Of a stretch of DNA of 64,000 bases, positions 39,932 to 50,100 are shown one piece after another. Position 1 is the stretch's first letter, and every line of letters starts with the position of its first letter. Source of the stretch: Bog-532 sp963830385 (GTDB taxonomy: Bacteria > Actinomycetota > Actinomycetes > Streptosporangiales > Streptosporangiaceae); assembly GCA_963830385.1 (NCBI GenBank), contig CAWHMD010000008.1:124001-188000 (forward strand). Direction: 5' to 3'. The position numbers and the translations under genes are program-made. The notes beneath the pieces were generated by a model that ran no database searches, was not told the DNA's origin, and saw only the letters and a program-made list of their open reading frames with translations.

Positions 39932-42900
39932 GACGCCGCCCCGGCCGACGTGGACGCGGTCCCCGAACCGGTCCCGGGCGCGGGCGGGGGAGAGGGGTCG
40001 ACCCGGATCCAGCCCTCGCGCAGCGCCGACGCCCGGTCCGGCAGCAGCGCATCCTGGGTGGCGGCCAGGATCGCGTCGTCCTGCCAGCCGAGCGGGCCTT
40101 CCCGGTGGGTGAGCACCTGGCGCTCGCCCAGCGCGGTCACCGCGGGCAGCCGGACCTGGCCGGGGTCGATCAGCACCGGCCCGACCCGGATCGAGGGCGA
40201 CAGCTTCTCCAGGCCCGGCGCGTACCAGGCCCGCTGGAGCTGGATGGTGGCCCGCGGGACCAGCCCGCAGGTGATGCTGGCCGTGGACCCGGGCAGCATC
40301 AGCACGGTCAGCAGCCGCGGGCTGCCCGGGTGGACCACCACGGTGTCGGCGGTGTCCAGGTACGGGTGGTCGATCGGCAGCGGGGCGGGCACGATCGGAG
40401 TCGTGCCCCAGGGCCCGAAGTGGCCCTGGCCCGGTCCGGCGGCCAGCGCCTCGTCCCTGACCAGCTTGTCCACCACGTGCATGCGGGAGTAGTCGTCGTC
40501 GGCGAACCAGCCCAGCACGCCGTCGTCGGTCCTGGTCAGCTCCCCGATCCTGACCGGCACGCCGACCCGGGTCAGGTCGGAGTAGGCCTGGGCCCTGGCC
40601 GCCCGGCCCGCGTCGTCCAGGGTGAGCGTGCCCAGGTCGTCGGCCACGTCCACCGACAGCACGGTGCGGACCACGGCGACCGGGCGCCCGACGATCGAGG
40701 CGACCGCCGACGAGCCCGCGCCCGCGATCGGGTCCACCGTCCACAAGGTGGTGTCGATCGCGCGCAAAAAGGCCGACAGCGCCGACTCGGCCGGTCCGCC
40801 GGGCGTGCCCGCGGGCTGGCCGGCCCGGGCCGCGGCGTCGGCCGCCACCATGCCCGCGGCGAGCAGCCCGAGCGGGCGCTGAGCGGTGGTCAGGCCCTCA
40901 CCGGGCGCGGCGTCGGCCCGCAGTGGCCGGCCGGGGCCGGCTCCCAGACCACGCCGCCGCCGGTCGGCTCGGTGATCAGCTCGCCGAGCGGCCCGCCGTC
41001 GGCGCCAAACACCTGGACGCCCTCGTCCACGTGATTGGGCAGCAGGAACCCGATGACCGGGCTGACCTGCCGGCCGGCGTCCACCTCGTCGACCACCGCG
41101 TCGGCCGGCGCCGCCGGGTCGGTGGTCTCGGCGCCGACCAGCCGCAGCCGGCAGCGGGCGGGCGCGGTGATCCGCGGCGTCCGCAGCATCGCCGCCTGCG
41201 CACCGGGGACGGCCACCCGCTCGGGCACGACCGTGCCCGCCGGGTCGAGGTCGAGCAGCCGGCCGAAGGCGTCCACCACGCGCAGCCGGGTCAGCGTGAC
41301 CGTGCCGCCGGTCAGCAGGACCGGCCGGCCGGTGGGGCCGGCGGGGGGACGGTACCGTCGGGCTGCCGGGCGGCAAGGGCCGTCTGCGGCAGGCCGAGCA
41401 GCACCGTCCGCACCCCGTCGCAGGACCCCGAGAGCAGGTCGAGCCCGGCGGCGGCCGCGCCCAGGGCAGCGATCTGCGCGGCGGTGGCGTCGTCGACCTC
41501 GCCGGTGTTGGCCCGGTCCCTGGCCTGCTCGGCGGTCAGCCAGGTGGCCACCGCCCCGGCCAGCCTGGTGCCGGGCGCGGTGGTGAGGTGCGCGCGGCCG
41601 GACACGGTAACCGGTGCGGGTCCCGCGGCCGGGCCCCCTGGGCTGACCGGCTCGTAGTCGACCGGGCCGAGCTGCCAGCCGGACAGGTCCGCGGCCGGCG
41701 TGACCGCCAGCTCCCACTCCAGCCAGGCCGGCACCCACGGCTGGGCCCAGGACGTCAGCGCGACCAGGTCCGGCTCCACCCCGTCCAGCAGACTGTGGCG
41801 GCGCAGCAGCTCCAGGGTGGAAGCGCCGACCGGATCCAGGTCGCCACGGGCGATGGTGAGGCTGGGCGCGGCCTTGCCCAGGTAACCGCCGCCCGGGTCG
41901 AAGCGCAGCGCCAGTTCGGCACCCAGCCGGGCCAGCGGTGCGGCCGGCGGCGCCGGGCCGTCGGGCAGCGGGCCCGGGCCTGGTGCCGGTGCCGGCGTTG
42001 AGGCTCCGCTCGGGGTGGCCCGCGCCGCCAGCCAGCTGAGCAGGGCGGGCGAGAGCAGCAGCGCCTCGCGGACCAGCGCCGTGGTCTCGTCCGGGAGGGC
42101 ACCACTGGACAGCGCGGGGACCAGGGTGGCGCCATCCAGCAGGCCGGCGTAGCGCTGCGCGATCTGCGACCCGCGGCGGCAGCCGAGCAGCTCGTCCGGG
42201 TCGCCGCGGCCGTCGCCGCCGTGCCGGAGTGATCGTCCCGCGCCGCGCAGGCCGATCTGCGGATCCAGCGGCACGAACCGGCCCGGTGGCTGCCGCTCGA
42301 CCGTGGCCGAGCCCGGCGGCTCCAGCCCGGTCCCCGGGGCGGGGGCCGCTCCGCTGCCGGCCTGCCCGCTGCCGGCCGGCTGGCCGGGGGCGGGTGCCGC
42401 CGCGGCCCCGGCCCGGGCCGCCGCGGCCTGCCCGGAGGCGTCGGGGACGCTGATCTGGGCCAGCCGGGCCCGGGTGAACGCGGCGGCCTCCTCGGTCAGG
42501 AAGCCGCTCATGCGTACCCCCGGGCCGGTGTAGACGAGCGTTGGCGGGCTGGCTCCGCCCGGCGGGGCGGCCTGCGGTGGCGCCCCGCGTGGCGGCACCG
42601 CGGCGCGGCTGGTCAGCACCCGGTCGGTGACGGGCGGCTCGCCCGCGGCCACCCCGGCGAAACCCGCCTCGTGCTCGCGCTCGTCGATCGTGACCAGGCC
42701 GTCCGGGCTGGACAGGCCGGACAGCAGGCCCGACGAGAACGCGGTCAGCAGCCGCTCGACACTGCGGCGGGCGTCCCCGGTACCGCCGAGGACCCCGGAA
42801 AGCCCGGCCGCGACCAGATCGTCCACGTGGTCGCCGGCCACAATCCCGACCTCGGCCGGATCGGGTCGCAGGTCGGGCGTGAAGGCGTCCCGGGCGGCCG

Positions 42901-44053
42901 CGACACCGGGCAGCGGGACGCCGAGCACGGCCCCATGCAGGAGCGTGGACGCTTCCACCCCGGTCCCGGCGCCGGTGATCCAGCCGGCGGCTTCCCGGGC
43001 CAGGCTGGCCGCCCCGATCGCCTGATAGGCCGGCACCGTCGAGACGTGCGCGGCCTCGGCCGCGGCCGCCTGCGCCCCGGCCCCGGCCGCGGCCGGCCGG
43101 GTTCCGGCCTGCGTCGTGAAGCGGGCGGTGCTGGCCCCGGGGTCGAGCCGGGAGGCGACCGGGACGCCGAGGTCGGCCAGCCGGCCGAGGGTACCCTCCC
43201 GCGCGCTGCCCTCGTAACCGCCGCCGGTGATAAGCCGCCAGCCGAGACTGGCCAGCCGTTCGGCCAGGCTGTCGGCGGTCCGCACGCCGTCCAGCGGGTC
43301 CAGGCCGGCCGTGGAGTACCAGCCGACCACGACGTAGGTGGCCGACCCGGCGAACGCGCCGCCCGGCAGCGTCCCGCCGAGCTGCGGATCGGCCACCAGG
43401 TCGTCGAGCGGGTCGTGCCAGGCGAAACGGGAGTAGGCCGCGTCGTAGCTGCCGGTCCAGGTCAGTGACCCGCCCGCCGTGCCCGTCAGCTCGCCGGGAG
43501 CAAGCTGACGGGCCGGGTCCTGGGTCAGCGGGGTCCCCGTGACGCCGCCGGGCAGGTCCCGGGCGACGCCGGCGGCCGCGTCCAGCAGCCAGCCCCGGAT
43601 CGCGGTCGGCGGGGCGCCCGCGGCGGGTGTGGCCGCGGCCAGGACCCGGAGCACGGCCCAGCGATCGGGGAGCGCGCCCATGCCGAGCCCGCCGCCGCTG
43701 CCCTGCCGCGGGTCCTGGAGCCGCCCGCGCTGCAGGGCGTCCGGCATGGCCCAGCTGAGGTGGACACCGGCCGGGCGCGGGACGCCCGCCGTGAACGGCG
43801 GCGGCCCGTCGACCACGGTCTGGTCGGTGGCGTGACCGGGGGAGAGCGGGCCGGGCAGGGCCAGCGCCGGCTCGGCCCCGGCGGCCGGCACCGCGTAGGC
43901 CTGCACGTCGACCGGCACCAGTACCCGCGGCTCGTGCAGCAGGTTCGGGTCCCAGGTGGTCACGGTGGCCACGTCCAGGCTGGTCCGGGCGAGCACGCTG
44001 AACCGGGGCGTGACCTGGGCCGCGCGGACCTGGGCGGGGTCGTAGACGGCCAT
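39928..44053 (-). CDS. Large protein of about 1375 aa, split by two single-base frameshifts
   Basis: Three successive minus-strand frames form one conserved-looking protein. Frame 1 (44053 to about 41345) includes PAGVHLSWAMPDALQRGRLQ, LPDRWAVLRVLAAA, AIRGWLLDAAAGV and ATYVVVGWYSTAGLDPLDGV. At the G6 run 41343-41348 it changes to frame 2 (VLLTGGTVTLTRLRVVDAFG, ITEPTGGGVVWEPAPAG). Near 40930 it changes to frame 3 (LTTAQRPLGLLAAGMVAADA, VGWFADDDYSR-like LGWFADDDYSRMHV). Each step is explained by one missing base. There is no known domain. Its start lies directly behind the TAA of the 342-aa gene and its stop overlaps the propeller start. Without repair the product would end after about 913 aa. 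Confidence 0.72.
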
Positions 44054-45082
44054 TTACTTCCCGCCTTCGAACCGCTCGAGCAGCTGGGCCATCCCGACCG
44101 TCGGCCGGAACAGGGCAGCCGGGTCGGACGGCGGGCCCCCGGCCAGCGTCCGGTCCCCGAACACCGCCCGGTAAGGGAACTGCAGCATCTGCATCGCGAA
44201 CTCGGCGGCGTCCAGGGTCGGCCCGAGGGCAGGCTCGGCCGTGACCAGCTTCCTGGCCAGCGCGCCAAGGTGGATCACGCCGGGGACGTCAGGCCGGAAC
44301 GGGACGTCGACGGTCGCGCCGGTGGGCCGGGCGGTAGCCGGGTCGCGCAGCGTCACCCGCGCCCCGGCCGAGCCGCCGTCACCTTCGGCGTCCACCCCGA
44401 ACTGGATCCCGGCCCGCGGTTCCTCGATGTGCACCACGGCCGGGACCCCGTCGAACAGCACGAGCAGCACGGCCGGGGCCAGGCGTTCCATCCGGAGCAG
44501 CCCGAGCCGCTCCAGCGCCGCGCCGTCGGACTCGTCGACGTCGGCGTCGGCGATGGGCTTGGCCAGGGACAGGTTGTCCACGGCGTAGCCGCGTACGTGC
44601 AGCGCGGGCCAGCCGGACACCATCCGCGACCTGAGCAGGAACCCGCTGATCGTCCCGGCGGGGCCGCTCGGCACGGCCGCTCCGGGGTCGACGCCGGGCA
44701 GCCGGACCAGTCGCTCAGCCTCGTCCACCTCGGCGCGCACGGTCCCGTACAAGGCGGCCAGCGCAGACCGGTCGGCGGTGGTCACCGTGCCGGCCGACAG
44801 CGCGCCCTCGGTCAGCGCGTCGGTCCAGCCGCGATCGACGTAGAAGAACCTGATCGACTCGGCCGGCAGCAGGTCGGCGTCGGCGACCAGGTCGCCGAAC
44901 GGCACCCCGGCCAGCAGCCGCAGGCCACCGAGCCACAGCCGCAGGTCGAGCGGTACCGCGTGCGGTCCTGAGTCGACGTCCTGCGGGCCGAGCTGGTCGA
45001 CCAGCTGGGCGGCGACCAGCTGGACGGAGGACACCACCGCCGCCAGCGCGGCCTTCGAGGTCAGCGCCAGTGAGGTCATCAC
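44054..45082 (-). CDS. Hypothetical protein, giant-protein operon
   Basis: A 342-aa protein (341 if the second Met is used). No known domain is recognised. It has an N-terminal helix (LALTSKAALAAVVSSVQLVA), the run DLRLWLGGLRLLAGVPFGDL, a beta-rich middle (AVLLVLFDGVPAVVHIEEPR, AGARVTLRDPATARPTGATV) and MQMLQFPYRAVFGDRTLAGG near the end. The start overlaps the stop of the 700-aa gene and has GGGAGG upstream; its stop touches the start of the next gene. Such tight coupling argues that its product is needed in fixed ratio with its neighbours. Confidence 0.78.
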   Translation of the reverse strand: MMTSLALTSKAALAAVVSSVQLVAAQLVDQLGPQDVDSGPHAVPLDLRLWLGGLRLLAGVPFGDLVADADLLPAESIRFFYVDRGWTDALTEGALSAGTVTTADRSALAALYGTVRAEVDEAERLVRLPGVDPGAAVPSGPAGTISGFLLRSRMVSGWPALHVRGYAVDNLSLAKPIADADVDESDGAALERLGLLRMERLAPAVLLVLFDGVPAVVHIEEPRAGIQFGVDAEGDGGSAGARVTLRDPATARPTGATVDVPFRPDVPGVIHLGALARKLVTAEPALGPTLDAAEFAMQMLQFPYRAVFGDRTLAGGPPSDPAALFRPTVGMAQLLERFEGGK

Positions 45083-47181
45083 GGCCTCCCGTCTCGCCGC
45101 TGGGTGGCCCGGCGGATCAGCTCGTCCAGCGCGTCCCCGGCCTGTTCGGCAGCCGGTACTGCTTCGGCCGCCGGGGGCGGCGCCGCGGCGGTGGAGCCGG
45201 TGGCCGGGCCCGCGCCGGTGGCCGGGGCCGCGACCGCGGCCTCCAGACTGGCGCGCAGCGCGGCGATCCGGTCCGCCGCCGGTCCCTGGCCGGCCGCCAC
45301 GGGAGAGCCCCCGGTGACCGCTACGGCCGGAGCCGCCGACAGCTGGTCCAGCAGCGCGGCCGGGTCGCTGCCGGCCGCCACCCCGGGGACGGCCAGCCCG
45401 GCCAGCAGCCCGGCCGTGCCCTGGGCGTGCACCGGCGCCAGCGGTCCCGCGGCGTTGCCCGGATCGGTGACCGGCCGAGGCAGGCCGAACGCGGCGCCCG
45501 GGTCGGCCCCGAGCAGGCCGGCCAGTGCCCGGCTGGCCCGGGCCCCCAGCGTCCGCGGCCGGGTGGCCAGTGCGGGGTCGGTCAGCGGGTCGGCGGTGTC
45601 CAGGCCGGTGGCCACCGGCGCGGGCAGGCCGGCCATGGCGTCCGCGACCACCTGCTGCACCCGGGCGGCGCCGTAGGTTTCAGCCCGCCAGCGGGCCAGC
45701 GCGCCGGCCACGCCGGGCTGGGACAGCGCCAGCAGCCGGCCGATCTCGAATGCGGCGGCGTACCCCAGATCCTCCTGCCCGTCCGGTGTGACCCGGCGCA
45801 GCTGGTCGGCGTGATGGGCCAGCGGCGGCGGCTGGCCGGGGGCGGGCGGCTCGGCCCGGGGGACCGCGGCCGGGGCCAGCGGGCCGCGGAACCACGCTGG
45901 CGACGGCTCGCCTTCGCGGCTGAGGTGGTCGAGCTGGACGTGCCCGGTCGGGGTGACCAGCGGCAGCGGCCGGGTCGGCGGCGGCTCGGGCGTGACCGGG
46001 GGCTGATCGCCGGTGGGCGGGACGCCGTCCCCGTCCGGCGTTTCCTGGCCGGTCACCACGTGGCCGAGCATCCGCACCTGCACCCGTTCGGCGAGGTACT
46101 GGAAGTCGCCACCCTCGTCACAGGTGAACGACCAGTAGGCGAGGACCGGGAAACGCAGCACCGGGTCCGCCAGCTGCCCCACCAGGGTGCCGAGCACGGC
46201 GTAGGAGAACCCGTCGGCCAGCTTCATCTTGGCCGTGGCCGTGGTGTCGGCCACGGGCGGAGCAGCCGCAGCCGCGGCCGCAGCCCAGGCCGCGCCGGTG
46301 CGGGCGGCCGCGCCGTGCGCGGACTCCACCACCGGCCCGTCCCCGGCAGCAGGCCCGCCACTGGCGGCGGGGCCGGCCGCGGCCGCCCCGGCCGGCGGCA
46401 GCAGGCCCATGGCGGCGGTGTCCAGGCTGACCTGGTCGCCGTGGGAGGCCCGCAGCTGGCCGCCGATGTCGAAGACGGCCCCAGCCGGGATGTAGCTGAT
46501 GACGAGCTGCTCGTCGGGGATCACCGGCAGGCGGTCGTACTGGCCCTCCAGGTTGACCAGGCAGGCCAGGTACTTCACGCCGGGCTGGGGCAGCCGGTTG
46601 CCGAGCACCACGGACATGTAGCCGTCGTCGTCGCCGAGCGCGAGCTCGGTGTCCGCCAGGTCGACTTCGCGCAGGTGACACAGCATCGGCAGGTCATCCT
46701 TGGTCGGGAAGACCTTCGCCACCACCGAGGCGGGGATCTCGAGGCAGGCGCCCTTGGGCGCGTCGGTGTCGTCGCCGAGGCTGATCCCCGGGGTCACCGT
46801 GTCCTTGACGTCGACGTCGGTTCTCAGCTGGCCCTCGCCCGCGGCCAGCAGCACCAGCGCCAGCCAGGGTGTCGGCGTGGTGGCCACGTTGTGGTCCAGG
46901 TCGGGTGACCGCTCCCAGGGCAAGGTCCGCCGCCGCAGCACGACCTGCGGCAGCCGGGTGCCGAACGCGCCGGTGGATCCGGCGGGCGGGAACGTGGACA
47001 GGATCTGATCCGGCGGCATGACATAGCGCGGGGCGGTGATGTGCACGGCCGCCCGCATCTGCTCCACCTGGCCCGGCAACCCGCTGACGTCGCCGGTGAG
47101 CACGTACTCGCCGGCCGGCACGGGCGGCTCGGCGAACGGGTAGAGGCGGAAGGTGCCGGGGGTGGGGAGACTGGGCATCAC
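45079..47181 (-). CDS. Hypothetical protein of 700 aa, giant-protein operon
   Basis: The N-terminal part (1-240) looks like a compact beta domain: GTFRLYPFAEPPVPAGEYVL, AAVHITAPRYVMPPDQILST, LPQVVLRRRTLPWER and PGVKYLACLVNLEGQYDRLP. A long Ala/Gly/Pro-rich linker (about 250-310) leads to FSYAVLGTLVGQLADPVLRF and VLAYWSFTCDEGGDFQYLAE, then a helical Ala-rich C-terminus. No family is recognised. The first codon (GTG 47181) and the second (ATG 47178) both overlap the stop of the giant gene, so reinitiation is likely. There are no signal peptide or membrane segments. Confidence 0.78.
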   Translation of the reverse strand: MMPSLPTPGTFRLYPFAEPPVPAGEYVLTGDVSGLPGQVEQMRAAVHITAPRYVMPPDQILSTFPPAGSTGAFGTRLPQVVLRRRTLPWERSPDLDHNVATTPTPWLALVLLAAGEGQLRTDVDVKDTVTPGISLGDDTDAPKGACLEIPASVVAKVFPTKDDLPMLCHLREVDLADTELALGDDDGYMSVVLGNRLPQPGVKYLACLVNLEGQYDRLPVIPDEQLVISYIPAGAVFDIGGQLRASHGDQVSLDTAAMGLLPPAGAAAAGPAASGGPAAGDGPVVESAHGAAARTGAAWAAAAAAAAPPVADTTATAKMKLADGFSYAVLGTLVGQLADPVLRFPVLAYWSFTCDEGGDFQYLAERVQVRMLGHVVTGQETPDGDGVPPTGDQPPVTPEPPPTRPLPLVTPTGHVQLDHLSREGEPSPAWFRGPLAPAAVPRAEPPAPGQPPPLAHHADQLRRVTPDGQEDLGYAAAFEIGRLLALSQPGVAGALARWRAETYGAARVQQVVADAMAGLPAPVATGLDTADPLTDPALATRPRTLGARASRALAGLLGADPGAAFGLPRPVTDPGNAAGPLAPVHAQGTAGLLAGLAVPGVAAGSDPAALLDQLSAAPAVAVTGGSPVAAGQGPAADRIAALRASLEAAVAAPATGAGPATGSTAAAPPPAAEAVPAAEQAGDALDELIRRATQRRDGRP

Positions 47182-50100
47182 GCCTGCTTCCAGGCCACGA
47201 CAGCGCGGCCGAGTCCGGTCGGGACGGGGTCGGGGACGACGGCGGCGAAGCCCCGGGCGGCGATCGCGGCGGCCAGGCCCGCGGCCCCGCCGCCGGCTCC
47301 GCCGCCCGCCGAGCCGGCCACCCCGGCGAGGTGGCGGCCGGCCCCGGTGGCCACGGTGACGTCCACACCGGCGGGGGTACCGTCAGGCCCGGTGTCAGGG
47401 ACGATCGCGTACACCGCGACCGCGCGCGGGCCGTCGGCGACCAGCACCGGCGCCACCGGCTGACCGGTGGCGTCCCTGGCCCGGGTGGCGCCGCTGAGCC
47501 CGAGCGCGAGGTCGTCGCCGCTGCCGCCTTCGACCGCCACCGCGACGGTGTCGACCGGCTGGCTGAACCGGGTGGTGATCGCCGTCGCCCCGTCGGTGAG
47601 GGTGCCCGGCGAGACCCAGCCGAGGCCGGTCCTGGCGTACTGCCGCCACGGCACGCGGCCGGCTGAGAGCACGATCCCGCCCGCCGTCAGCAGCACCTCG
47701 TCGCCCAGGTAGGGCAGGGGAGCGGCCGGGTCCCAGCCGTACACCTGCGGCTGGGTCACGGTGCTGGCTGCGGCGGTGGCGGGCGGGAGGGCGGCGTGCA
47801 CGGCCAGCACCCGGGTGCTGGGTGGGACCGGGACCGTGATGCCGGCCGGGGCGGTCTGGTCGAGCAGCAGCCCGGCGCCTGGCCCGACCGCGACCAGCCG
47901 GACCGCGCCGGACACCACGGTCAGGGCCGGCCGGGCGCTCGGGTCCACATCCCGGTCGGCGTCCGGGGCGATCAGCACGGTGACTTGCCCGGCGCTGATC
48001 GTGAGACCGCCCTGACCGCCCTGACCGCCGGCTGGGTCGCCGCCGGCCGGGACACCGTGCAGGCTGGTGGTGAGCCCGGCCAGCCAAGCCCGGCCTCCGG
48101 TTCCCTCGCCGCGCCCGCCGACGGCCTCGGTGCCGCTGCGCCCCGACCGGCTGACCGGCGGCTGGCCCGATGCCAGCACGGTCCCGGCCGCGGCGACGGC
48201 CGGGTCCGGCTGCTGGATGAGCCGGGCCGGGATCGCCGGGGTCAGCCCGGAGTCGACGCTGGCCAGCACGGGCGGGGCCGAGGCGGCGTAGCTCAGGCCG
48301 GTGAGGAGGCCGGGCGCGACCGAGGTGGTGGGGCCCGGCCCGCGCAGCACGACCGTGGTGACCGGGATCTGCGTGGCCCGCCCGGCGACATCGTCGGCCG
48401 GGGACACCGGCCCGAGCAGCGACGGCGCCGCCGGCGCCGCGACCACCATCGTGGGTACCGGGTCCAGCCCGACCGGCATGGCCAGGACGGCCTTCACGGC
48501 CGGCGGCCGCAACGGGACGGGATCGGGGACCGCCGGCGCCACCGGCTGGACCGTGGCCGGAGACCAGGCGGTCCCCAGGCCCTCGCCCAGGCTGCCGAGG
48601 ATCGGCTGCGAGCGCTGGCCGCCCTTCCAGGCGGCCACGTCGGCCAGGCTGCGCCCGCCGCGGTCCTGCAGCAGGTCGCTGGCGGTGACCAGGACCCCGG
48701 CCGGACCGGTGGCGGGGACGGTGGCGGCCAGCTGCCCGGCGTCCTGGCTCAGCACGGCCAGCTGGCTGGCCGAGCCCTCGGTGACGAACGGCAGCGGCCG
48801 CCGGCTGCCGGTCTCCACCTGCCGTAGCGGGATGTCGGGAGCGCCGCCGGGGCTGGGTGCCCACAGCGCTGAGCCGGTCAGCTGCACCCGGTCCACGGCG
48901 GTGATCACGGCGCCGGACGGCACCTTGGCGTCGTCCTGGGACTGGGCCGGCCCCCAGACCCCGACCGGGAACGAGCCGCCCGGCTGCGGGCCCAGGGTCA
49001 GCGCCGCGATCCGGTCCTGCGGGCTGGCGTGGGCCGGGCCGATGAAGGCGAGGGTGACCGCCGGCCGGGCCGGCTGCCGCATCGGTGCGGCCGACACCTC
49101 GGGCACGGTCGGCAGGTTGGTGGTGGTGCCACCGGCCACCAGTTCGCGGACCGGGGCCAGGCTGGTCACGGTCAGGGTGAACTCCGCGGTGACCAGGAAC
49201 GGGTTCACGTCGCTGCCGTCCGGGCTGCGGGCACCGCCGGCGGCCGCCGAGCCGGCCGGGACCTGGGCGCCGGGCCCGGTGATCGCGCCCAGCACGTGGG
49301 CGATCCCGGCGCTGGCTTCCTGCAGGTACTTGGGCACGAACTCGGCCCAGGCGATCCCCGGCGCGGGCTGCTGGGGCGGCTGGTCGCCGAACGGCACGGT
49401 CAGCGACGACGGGCCGACCGAGAACGTGGCCTCGCCGTAGAACGGCGGGGCGTAGACGTCCACCTGCGCGGACAGCGACACCGAGATGCTGATCGTGCCG
49501 ATCCAGACGTCGATCGTGATTCCGGCGCTGATCGCCGCGTAGACGCTGATGTGCATCCAGAACGGGTCGTAGAAGATGATCCCGTCGCCGCCGAAGCGCA
49601 GGTGCGCCCAGGCGACCCCGAAGTCAGCGCTGGCGGTGATCGCGACCCCCGCCATGACCGCCTCGGAGGTCAGCGCGAAGTACGTCTGGCCGGTGATGGA
49701 CAGGAATCCGAAAAGGCTGATGGACAGCCCGAGCCGCGGCACCACCGGGTAGCCGTCGTGGTGGAAGTCCGGGTGGTAGCCGCCCAGGGTCAGCACCATC
49801 TGGCCGCGGTTGGGGCCGCCGAACCAGGAAGCGAAGGCGAACCCGCCGGTGAGCCGGATATCCGGGTACAGCAGCCAGGAGTTGTCGGTGAGCGCGGCCT
49901 GGACGAGGACCACGCCCTCCTTGGTGGACACCCGGGCCAGCAGGGCCAGCTCGATGCTGACCAGCGCCGCCTGCGGCCGGGGCAGGGCCATCCGGGCCAG
50001 CCCGAGCAGGGCCAGCTCGAATCCGTCACCGATCTGCACGGCGACCACGGCCACGCCGTCGACCAGGGCGAAGGCCGTGAACGACAGCCCGGCGGCGAAC

